From Ruminococcus_G sp050944435 (GTDB taxonomy: Bacteria; Bacillota; Clostridia; Lachnospirales; Lachnospiraceae): a DNA stretch of 64,000 nucleotides. The stretch spans positions 1-64,000 of the forward strand of contig JBMNRB010000010.1 in the NCBI GenBank assembly GCA_050944435.1, read 5' to 3'. A program made the translations under genes and the position numbers. Position 1 is the first letter of the stretch; each line of letters starts with the position of its first letter. A model generated the notes under the pieces. The model saw only the letters and a list, made by a program, of their open reading frames with translations, ran no database searches and was not told where the DNA came from. Below, in pieces: positions 34,772-41,510 of this stretch.

Positions 34772-35914
34772 CTACCACCTGCCTTCTATCCATTCATATG
34801 TCATCTGTTCCGCCGCAAGAATTTCCTCCAAATCGGGATTCCTGCAAATCTTATGTTGTTCCATAGCTTCTTCAATTATTTCGTAAATATCCAAAAATCG
34901 GATCTCACCCTGTAAAAATTTCGCAACGGCCCGTTCATTCGCCGCATTAAAAACAACGGCCATCGTTCCCCCCGCCCGGGCTGCATCCATGGCAAGAGAA
35001 AGCCCCCGGAAAGTATCCGTATCCGGTTTTTCGAAAGTTAGCTCCTTTAGCTGCCAGAAATCCAGTCTGTCTCCGGGCAGAGGACGGCGGCTGGGATAAT
35101 ACAGGGCATACTGAATAGGCAGCCGCATATCCGGAGTTCCCAACTGGGCCATCACTGCCCCGTCACAGAATTCCACCATAGAATGAATGACGCTCTGAGG
35201 CTGCACAACTACCTGAATACGATCCAGCTCCACATCAAACAGCCACCTGGCCTCCATCACTTCCAAACCTTTATTTACCAGGGTTGCCGAATCAATGGTA
35301 ATCTTCTGCCCCATCTCCCAGTTGGGATGCTTCAGGGCGTCCGCCGGCGTCACCCTTTCCAGCTCTTTCCTGGTCATCCCCCGGAAGGGTCCGCCCGATG
35401 CGGTAATCAGAAGTTTATTTACCTGGCTAATCTTTTCCCCGTGGAGGGCCTGAAAAATTGCACTGTGCTCGCTGTCTACCGGCAGGATGGACACCTGCTT
35501 CTTTCCTGCCAGCGGCATAATCAGATGTCCTGCAGTCACAAGGGTTTCTTTATTGGCAAGGGCAATATCTTTTCCGGCTTCGATGGCTGCAATCGTGGGG
35601 CGAAGACCGATCATCCCGACGATAGCAGTCACCATAAGCTGTGATTCTTCCATCCGGGCCAGTTCCAAAAGGCCGTCCATTCCCGCTAAAACCGTTACAT
35701 CCAGATCCCGGACTGATTCCTTCAGCGCTAAGGCATCCTCTTCCCCCCAAACCACAGCAAGACGGGGAGAAAATTCCCGAATCTGCTGTTCCAGAAGACG
35801 AATGTTTTTTCCGGCGCTCAATCCCACCACTTGGATATCTCTATTTTCCCGCACCACATCCAACGTCTGGGTGCCGATGGAACCTGTGGACCCCAATATC
35901 GTAATTTTTTTCAT
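34772..35914 (-). CDS. dxr: 1-Deoxy-D-xylulose-5-phosphate reductoisomerase
   Basis: A 380-residue enzyme, second step of the MEP isoprenoid pathway, converting DXP to MEP with NADPH. The N-terminal NADPH motif is GSTGSIGTQTLDVV; the catalytic region has LPVDSEHSAIFQ, ITASGGPFRG and HPNWEMGQKITIDSATLVNKGLEV. Complete length. Placed between cdsA (13 bases) and rseP (three bases). Confidence 0.97.
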   Translation of the reverse strand: MKKITILGSTGSIGTQTLDVVRENRDIQVVGLSAGKNIRLLEQQIREFSPRLAVVWGEEDALALKESVRDLDVTVLAGMDGLLELARMEESQLMVTAIVGMIGLRPTIAAIEAGKDIALANKETLVTAGHLIMPLAGKKQVSILPVDSEHSAIFQALHGEKISQVNKLLITASGGPFRGMTRKELERVTPADALKHPNWEMGQKITIDSATLVNKGLEVMEARWLFDVELDRIQVVVQPQSVIHSMVEFCDGAVMAQLGTPDMRLPIQYALYYPSRRPLPGDRLDFWQLKELTFEKPDTDTFRGLSLAMDAARAGGTMAVVFNAANERAVAKFLQGEIRFLDIYEIIEEAMEQHKICRNPDLEEILAAEQMTYEWIEGRW

Positions 35915-35927
35915 TTTAAGACCTCAT

Positions 35928-36719
35928 TTATCCCAATAACAACTGTGCCAGATAATAAATGACAGGCGCTGTAAAAATCACACTGTCAAACCGATCCATG
36001 ATTCCGCCGTGACCGGGAATTAATGTGCCGTAATCTTTGATGTCATGATTTCTCTTAATCGCCGATGCCGCCAGATCTCCCACCATGGAAATCAACGCTC
36101 CTATGGCACAGATAATACTGTATTCCACTATCTCGCCTTTTACCGCCGCACCGTAGACAGCTCCCAAAATCGCCGCCCCTGCGACGCCGCCTACTGCTCC
36201 TTCTACAGACTTTTTGGGGCTGAGCACCGGGGCCATCTTATGTTTTCCAATCAACATTCCCACGCAGTACGCACAGGTATCACACCCCCATGAACACAAG
36301 AAAATCAGCCATACCAGAAAAGCGCCGTCGGACATGGTCCTCGTCTGATAGATATAGGAAAGCATTACGCCTGCATATACGATAGAAAAAAAAGCCGCCG
36401 TAATCTGATCAGCATGATACCTGGGATACGTAAATACGTAGACAAACATATTGGCCACCACGCCGCCGATCAGCACCGCCATCTGAAATTCCTCATATCC
36501 GAGAAAAATAACCGTATAATACGCTATAATCGTGAGAAAACTGGTAATCTCCAAAAGGCCGTATTTCGACCCGTGAACTTTCATGGCACGCATCAGTTCC
36601 GCCGCTCCGATCACCGAAACGCACATCAGCGCTATATACAGAACCGGGCCGCCGCTGATAATCACCAGAAGCGCCGCCAATACCAGTACAATCCCGCTGA
36701 TTAATCTTGTTTTGAACAT
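35928..36719 (-). CDS. cdsA: Phosphatidate cytidylyltransferase
   Basis: A 263-residue integral membrane enzyme making CDP-diacylglycerol from phosphatidate and CTP. About seven or eight hydrophobic segments; the family signature near the C terminus is SMVGDLAASAIKRNHDIKDYG followed by IPGHGGIMDRFDS. It overlaps uppS by 19 bases and belongs to the conserved lipid/isoprenoid cluster. Confidence 0.96.
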   Translation of the reverse strand: MFKTRLISGIVLVLAALLVIISGGPVLYIALMCVSVIGAAELMRAMKVHGSKYGLLEITSFLTIIAYYTVIFLGYEEFQMAVLIGGVVANMFVYVFTYPRYHADQITAAFFSIVYAGVMLSYIYQTRTMSDGAFLVWLIFLCSWGCDTCAYCVGMLIGKHKMAPVLSPKKSVEGAVGGVAGAAILGAVYGAAVKGEIVEYSIICAIGALISMVGDLAASAIKRNHDIKDYGTLIPGHGGIMDRFDSVIFTAPVIYYLAQLLLG

Positions 36720-37426
36720 GGCGTCCCCTCCTTCACTCCTCCGTACCTTCTGTCTCTTTCATTATATTTTTCAATAGCCCGGATCAATTCCTCTTTATCA
36801 AAATCCGGCCAGGGTACATCTGTAAAATAAAATTCCGTATAAGCCATCTGCCACAGAAGGTAATTAGACAGCCGCAGTTCTCCGCTGGTACGTATCATCA
36901 GATCCGGATCCGGAAGACCTCTGGTATCCAGATAGGAAGAAAAGATCTCCTCCGTAACCTCTCCCTGGATTTTCCCCTCTTTCTCATCCTGCACAAGACG
37001 GTTAACCGCCCGGAGAATCTCGTCGCGGCTTCCATAATTCAGCGCAATCTGGAAATGCAGCGTTTTAAAATCTTTCGAAAAATCCTGCAGTCTTTCAATA
37101 CTCTCCCGGATATCAGAATCAAAAGCGGAATAATCCCCGATCACCCGCACGCACATATCATTCTTTTTCGATATTCTAATACATTTTTTCAGATAGTTCC
37201 GGAACAGCCGCATCAGGCCGTCCACTTCTTCTTTGGAACGTTTCCAGTTTTCAGTGGAAAAGGCATACACCGTCAGATATTTTACCCCGATGTTTTTTGC
37301 CACTTCACAGATGTATTCCAGATTCTCGCATCCTTTTATATGACCGTAGCCTCTGGGCATTCCCCGTTTCTTTGCCCATCGCCCGTTTCCATCCAGGATA
37401 ATCGCAATATGATTTGGAACGTTCAT
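36701..37426 (-). CDS. uppS: Undecaprenyl diphosphate synthase (isoprenyl transferase)
   Basis: A 241-residue cis-prenyltransferase that makes the C55 carrier lipid for wall synthesis. Motifs: AIILDGNGRWAKKRG (catalytic Asp), YLTVYAFSTENWKRSKEE and LMIRTSGELRLSNYLLWQ with the usual FYFTDVPWPDF. I start at the ATG at 37426 after GAGGAGAAAGG. It is separated from frr by about 90 bases containing a terminator-like hairpin. Confidence 0.97.
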   Translation of the reverse strand: MNVPNHIAIILDGNGRWAKKRGMPRGYGHIKGCENLEYICEVAKNIGVKYLTVYAFSTENWKRSKEEVDGLMRLFRNYLKKCIRISKKNDMCVRVIGDYSAFDSDIRESIERLQDFSKDFKTLHFQIALNYGSRDEILRAVNRLVQDEKEGKIQGEVTEEIFSSYLDTRGLPDPDLMIRTSGELRLSNYLLWQMAYTEFYFTDVPWPDFDKEELIRAIEKYNERDRRYGGVKEGTPCSKQD

Positions 37427-37461
37427 CGCCTTTCTCCTCTCATCCATTGCTCCTGTACGCG

Positions 37462-37502
37462 TAAAAGGCACCTTCCACGGATCCCTTCCATGTTACGGTG
37501 CC
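37462..37502 (-). terminator. Terminator- or attenuator-like hairpin between frr and uppS
   Basis: Outer stem GGCACC/GGTGCC (37467-37472 with 37497-37502) around an inner CATGGA/TCCGTG helix; the minus strand continues with TTTTACG. It lies inside the pyrH-rseP run and may reduce read-through from the translation genes into the lipid genes. Confidence 0.6.
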
Positions 37503-37516
37503 CCTCACTTTCTTTT

Positions 37517-38068
37517 TTATACCGTAAGAATTTCTTTTGATTTTACTTCAATGGCAGAATCAACCTCTTTGATAAATTTATCGGTCAGCTTCTGCACTTT
37601 ATCTTCCAATTCTTTTACCTCATCCTCCGATACATCTTGTTTCAACAATTTCTTAAAGGCGTCATTGGCGTCTCTGCGGATATTACGAACTGCCACTTTA
37701 GCATTTTCCCCTTTTTTCTTTACCTCTTTCACCAGTTCTTTCCTTCGCTCTTCTGTAAGCTCCGGAAAAACAAGACGAATCACTTTGCCGTCGTTGGTGG
37801 GATTGATGCCCAAATCCGAAGTCAGAATTGCTTTCTCAATCACTTTTACCATACTTCCTTCCCAGGGCTGAATCTGAATCATTCTTGCCTCCGGAACAGA
37901 TATGTTCGCCACCTGCTGCAAAGGAGTCGGTGTTCCATAATAATCCACCAGAATTCGATCCAACACATGGGGATTGGCGCGTCCTGCCCGAATGGTACCC
38001 AGTTCGCTTTCCAGATTGGCTAATGTTTTCCCCATTTTTGTCTCGTACACCTGAACTCTTTCATCCAT
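37517..38068 (-). CDS. frr: Ribosome recycling factor
   Basis: A 183-residue factor that splits post-termination ribosomes with EF-G. It has the typical start (MDERVQVYETKMGKTLANLE), IRAGRANPHVLDRILVDYYG and the lysine/glutamate-rich helices at the end. Second gene after pyrH with 35 bases between, the usual Firmicute order. Confidence 0.98.
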   Translation of the reverse strand: MDERVQVYETKMGKTLANLESELGTIRAGRANPHVLDRILVDYYGTPTPLQQVANISVPEARMIQIQPWEGSMVKVIEKAILTSDLGINPTNDGKVIRLVFPELTEERRKELVKEVKKKGENAKVAVRNIRRDANDAFKKLLKQDVSEDEVKELEDKVQKLTDKFIKEVDSAIEVKSKEILTV

Positions 38069-38103
38069 ATTTTTTTCCTCCTGTTATTCCCTCTCTGTTT
38101 TTC

Positions 38104-38799
38104 TTATACTGTCACTTCTGTTCCCGTGATAATTCCATGAGCTGCATTGATAATACTGTCTTTTTCATTCAGCCCAAAAACAATCATCGGCATCCGATTC
38201 TCCATACTGAGAATGGAAGCAGTTAAATCCACCACCGCCAGTTTTCTGTCAATCACTTCCTGAATGCTGACTTTGTCGTATTTCACTGCATTGGGATTAT
38301 CTTTGGGGTCGCTGTCGTAAACCCCGTCCACAGCCTTTGCCAGAAGGATCGTATCCGCCTCAATTTCCACGGCCCGAAGAACCGTGGCTGTATCCGTAGA
38401 AAAGTACGGATGGCCCGTTCCCCCCGCAAAAAATACCACCATCTGATGTTCAAAATATTTATTCACTCTGTCTTTAGAAAAAAGCTTCGTGAAAGAACCG
38501 CATTCAAAGGGAGTGAGCACCGCGGTTCTCATCCCCTGGGAACGGAAAATCTCCGACACATAGATACAGTTCATCACTGTAGCCAGCATGCCGATCTGAT
38601 CCGCCTTGGTTCTGTCAATGTTTTCGCTGCTTCTTCCACGCCAGAAATTTCCTCCTCCGATCACAATACCTACCTGTATGCCTTCGTCGCAAAGCACTTT
38701 CACCTGTCTGGCAACTTCCGTCACCGTGGCTTCATCAAATCCGGTTTTTTTATCCCCGGCCAAAGCCTCTCCGCTTAATTTCAACAATACTCGTTTCAT
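38104..38799 (-). CDS. pyrH: UMP kinase
   Basis: A 231-residue amino-acid-kinase-family enzyme converting UMP to UDP. Motifs: RVLLKLSGEALAG, GIVIGGGNFWRGR, DQIGMLATVMN and VDGVYDSDPKDNPNA. Homologues form hexamers regulated by GTP and UTP. First gene of the pyrH-frr-uppS-cdsA-dxr-rseP run, with an extended -10 promoter about 30 bases upstream. Confidence 0.98.
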   Translation of the reverse strand: MKRVLLKLSGEALAGDKKTGFDEATVTEVARQVKVLCDEGIQVGIVIGGGNFWRGRSSENIDRTKADQIGMLATVMNCIYVSEIFRSQGMRTAVLTPFECGSFTKLFSKDRVNKYFEHQMVVFFAGGTGHPYFSTDTATVLRAVEIEADTILLAKAVDGVYDSDPKDNPNAVKYDKVSIQEVIDRKLAVVDLTASILSMENRMPMIVFGLNEKDSIINAAHGIITGTEVTV

Positions 38800-38831
38800 A
38801 GGGATATACTCCTTATCGTTTTATATTCCTC

Positions 38832-38840
38832 ATTATAACA
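38832..38840 (-). promoter_or_regulatory. Extended -10 promoter of pyrH
   Basis: TGTTATAAT on the minus strand (complement of 38832-38840), a TGN-extended -10 box; no good -35 match is seen 17 bases upstream. Followed by ATAAGGAG and the pyrH ATG. Confidence 0.5.
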
Positions 38841-38865
38841 ATTTTTTTCCGGTTTGTGTAGCCAT

Positions 38866-38924
38866 TTTCGAAAAGAACTGCGGCAGTTCTTTTCGAAACA
38901 TTTTCAGAAACTGCCGCAGTTCTT
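38866..38924 (-). terminator. Paired palindromes downstream of aspartokinase
   Basis: A perfect 33-base palindrome (38866-38898, 16-base arms around a single G) and a second, shorter palindrome (38909-38921). In addition 38874-38889 is fully complementary to 38909-38924 (16 pairs, 19-base loop), so two mutually exclusive folds exist. On the minus strand the long stem ends in CAGTTCTTTTCG, which suits termination after lysC. Confidence 0.7.
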
Positions 38925-38931
38925 ACTTTTT

Positions 38932-40254
38932 TTATAAAGATACGGTTACAAAAATATCATAAATTGCTTTTATTGCCGCTTCAAAATCCCTGTTTTCCAC
39001 ACCGATAATGATATTAAGCTCACTGGAACCCTGATCAATCATTTTTACATTAACATGAGCATGGGCAAGGGCGGAAAAAATTCTTCCCGCCGTTCCGCGG
39101 GTCCGTTTCATTCCCCGGCCTACTACCGCGATCAGAGCCAGATCGGACTCCAACTCGATGGTATCCGGATTCACCGCCCGATGAAGTCCGGCGATTACAC
39201 TCTGTTCCTTTTCCTGAAATTCATCCTGGTGCACAAAAACAGTCAGCGTATCGATTCCTGACGGAACGTGTTCAAAACTGAGTCCATTTTCTTCAAACAC
39301 CTGCAGTACTTTTCTTCCAAAACCAATCTCCGAATTCATCATATCTTTTTCAATATTGATGGATGCGAATCCCTTCTTTCCAGCGATACCCGTGATGGTA
39401 TACTTGGGTCTGCTGCAGGTACTCTCCACAATCATGGTACCTTTATCCTTTGGCCGGTTTGTGTTTCTGATATTAATGGGAATCCCGGCGCTGCGAAGAG
39501 GAAGGATAGCGTCCGCATGAAGTACTGTAGCTCCCATATAGGACAATTCACGAAGTTCCTTATATGTGATGGTTCCGATTGTTTCGGGATCTTTGATAAT
39601 GCGGGGATCAGTTACCAGAAATCCGGATACATCTGTCCAGTTTTCATAAATATCCGCATTGACCGCCTTGGCTACGATAGAACCCGTAATATCAGATCCG
39701 CCCCTTGAGAATGTTTTAATCGTACCGGCCGCGCTTTTTCCGTAAAATCCGGGAATAACCGCATATTCCACATGTTCCAGGCGTTCTGCCAAACACTTGT
39801 CTGTACGGTCTGCATCGAAATTTCCTTCTTCATCAAAAAAGATCACTTCTGCAGCGTCAATAAATTCCATCTGAAGATAGCAGGCCATAATGATACCGTT
39901 GAGGTATTCTCCCCTGGACGCAGCATAATCTTCTCCTGCTTTCTCTTTAAAATTTCTCTCAATCAATTCAAATTCTTCTTCCAGAGACAGATCCAGATGA
40001 AGTCCGTCGATAATCTCCTGATATCTTTCCCTGATTCTTTTAAATTTTGAAGAAAAATTTTTCCCTTCTTCAGCGGCATGGTAACAGTCATACAGCATGT
40101 CTGTCACTTTGATATCTTCCGGATACCGTTTGCCAGGTGCTGAAGGCACCACATATCTTCTGCTTTTATCTTCCCGAATAATTTCCCCTACTTTTTGAAA
40201 CTGTTCCGCACTGGCCAGGGAACTGCCTCCGAATTTTACAACTTTTTTCACCAT
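38932..40254 (-). CDS. lysC: Aspartate kinase
   Basis: A 440-residue enzyme, the first step to lysine, threonine, methionine and DAP. Kinase motifs: VVKFGGSSLASAEQ, TFSRGGSDITGSIVA and the C-terminal pair of ACT domains (from about 290), which usually bind lysine or threonine for feedback. I start at ATG 40254; another ATG two codons earlier overlaps the GGAGG. It is monocistronic between its own promoter and paired palindromes. No lysine riboswitch is present. Confidence 0.95.
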   Translation of the reverse strand: MVKKVVKFGGSSLASAEQFQKVGEIIREDKSRRYVVPSAPGKRYPEDIKVTDMLYDCYHAAEEGKNFSSKFKRIRERYQEIIDGLHLDLSLEEEFELIERNFKEKAGEDYAASRGEYLNGIIMACYLQMEFIDAAEVIFFDEEGNFDADRTDKCLAERLEHVEYAVIPGFYGKSAAGTIKTFSRGGSDITGSIVAKAVNADIYENWTDVSGFLVTDPRIIKDPETIGTITYKELRELSYMGATVLHADAILPLRSAGIPINIRNTNRPKDKGTMIVESTCSRPKYTITGIAGKKGFASINIEKDMMNSEIGFGRKVLQVFEENGLSFEHVPSGIDTLTVFVHQDEFQEKEQSVIAGLHRAVNPDTIELESDLALIAVVGRGMKRTRGTAGRIFSALAHAHVNVKMIDQGSSELNIIIGVENRDFEAAIKAIYDIFVTVSL

Positions 40255-40301
40255 TAACATCCTCCGGTTTTCTAAAACGCCTGGCGACAGGCATAATTTC
40301 T

Positions 40302-40329
40302 ACAATATACATGCATTAATTTATCTCAA
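40302..40329 (-). promoter_or_regulatory. Promoter of lysC
   Basis: TTGAGA (complement of 40324-40329), 16-base spacer, TATTGT (complement of 40302-40307). The short leader contains a small GCCTG/CAGGC hairpin but no riboswitch-sized structure. Confidence 0.55.
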
Positions 40330-40347
40330 TTTTCCCTCAAAGTCAAG

Positions 40348-40390
40348 AAAAAAATCCGGTGCAGACCCGCCTGACACGGGCCTCACCGGA
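40348..40390 (-). terminator. Terminator of fba
   Basis: Stem TCCGGTG/CACCGGA (40355-40361 with 40384-40390) with an inner CCCG/CGGG helix and a run of seven T on the minus strand (complement of 40348-40354). Confidence 0.85.
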
Positions 40391-40413
40391 CTTTTCTTCA
40401 TAAATTATGGTTC

Positions 40414-41349
40414 TCAGGCTTTTCCGTCGCTTCCCAATACTTCTTTAATCTTGTGAGCAACAACAGCCTTCACATTAGCACGTCCAACTTTCAGATATTC
40501 TCTCGGGTCAAATACAGCCGGATTGTTCCAGAGAACTTCTCTTACGCCTGCGGTCATAGCCAGACGAAGGTCAGAGTCGATATTGATCTTACATACAGCA
40601 GATCTTGCAGCCTGACGCAGCATATCTTCCGGAATACCGATAGCATCTGCCAGATTTCCGCCGTTTTCCTGGATAATCTTTACATATTCCTGGGAAACGC
40701 TGGATGCTCCGTGAAGAACGATGGGGAAATTCGGAAGACGTTTCGTAATTTCATCCAAAATATCGAACCGCAGCATCGGTTTCTGTCCCGGTTTGAATTT
40801 GAATGCGCCGTGGCTGGTTCCAATAGCAATAGCCAGAGAATCAACACCTGTACGGTCAACAAATTCCTCTACCTCATCCGGATGTGTATATTTCGCATCT
40901 TCTGCAGATACGTTTACATCATCTTCCACACCGGCAAGCTGTCCCAATTCACCTTCTACTACTACGCCTTTGGAATGAGCATATTCTACTACTCTTTTTG
41001 TCACTTCGATATTTTCTTCAAAGGGATGATGAGATCCATCGATCATAACAGAAGTGAATCCGCCGTCGATACATGATTTACAGATATCAAAATCTGCACC
41101 ATGATCCAGATGAAGAGCGATCGGAATATCATTCTCGATCAGAGCTGCTTCTACTAATTTTACAAGATACGTATGATTTGCGTATTTTCTGGCTCCTGCA
41201 GAAACCTGGAGAATCAACGGGGATTTCAATTCTCCAGCAGCTTCTGTAATACCCTGAACAATCTCCATGTTGTTTACATTGAAAGCGCCGATTGCATATC
41301 CGCCGTCATAAGCTTTCTTAAACATTTCTGTTGTTGTAACTAATGCCAT
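40414..41349 (-). CDS. fba: Class II fructose-1,6-bisphosphate aldolase
   Basis: A 311-residue zinc-dependent glycolytic aldolase. Motifs: AIGAFNVNNMEI, ALHLDHGADFDIC (zinc His and catalytic Asp), GVVVEGELGQLAG, IAIGTSHGAFKF and VLHGASSVS (zinc His). I start at ATG 41349 after AAAGGATGG; the frame stays open upstream through the promoter. Codon bias suggests strong expression. Flanked by its own promoter and terminator. Confidence 0.97.
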   Translation of the reverse strand: MALVTTTEMFKKAYDGGYAIGAFNVNNMEIVQGITEAAGELKSPLILQVSAGARKYANHTYLVKLVEAALIENDIPIALHLDHGADFDICKSCIDGGFTSVMIDGSHHPFEENIEVTKRVVEYAHSKGVVVEGELGQLAGVEDDVNVSAEDAKYTHPDEVEEFVDRTGVDSLAIAIGTSHGAFKFKPGQKPMLRFDILDEITKRLPNFPIVLHGASSVSQEYVKIIQENGGNLADAIGIPEDMLRQAARSAVCKINIDSDLRLAMTAGVREVLWNNPAVFDPREYLKVGRANVKAVVAHKIKEVLGSDGKA

Positions 41350-41409
41350 AACAATACCATCCTTTCTTTTGTTCCACGATTTCTTAGAAGTAAAATCCTG
41401 GTCTTCCTT

Positions 41410-41438
41410 ATTATAACCAATTCCCGCCAAATTGGCAA
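41410..41438 (-). promoter_or_regulatory. Promoter of fba with inverted repeat in the spacer
   Basis: TTGCCA (complement of 41433-41438), 17-base spacer, TATAAT (complement of 41410-41415). Between the boxes lies CCAATT-N7-AATTGG (41417-41435), a dyad that could be an operator. Confidence 0.7.
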
Positions 41439-41468
41439 TAAATCTTTCATATTTTTATCGGTTTATCT

Positions 41469-41501
41469 GAAAAAGAGAAGGACCGGAACATCCGATCCTT
41501 C
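41469..41501 (-). terminator. Terminator of the modular wall hydrolase gene
   Basis: Stem GAAGGAtCGG/CCGgTCCTTC (41477-41486 with 41492-41501) followed on the minus strand by CTCTTTTTC. Ten bases after the stop. Confidence 0.75.
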
Positions 41502-41510
41502 CCATTGCTT

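Noticed and set aside
40255..40345. Lysine riboswitch upstream of aspartokinase
   Set aside because: The gap is too short for the roughly 170-base element; only a promoter and a small GCCTG/CAGGC hairpin are visible.
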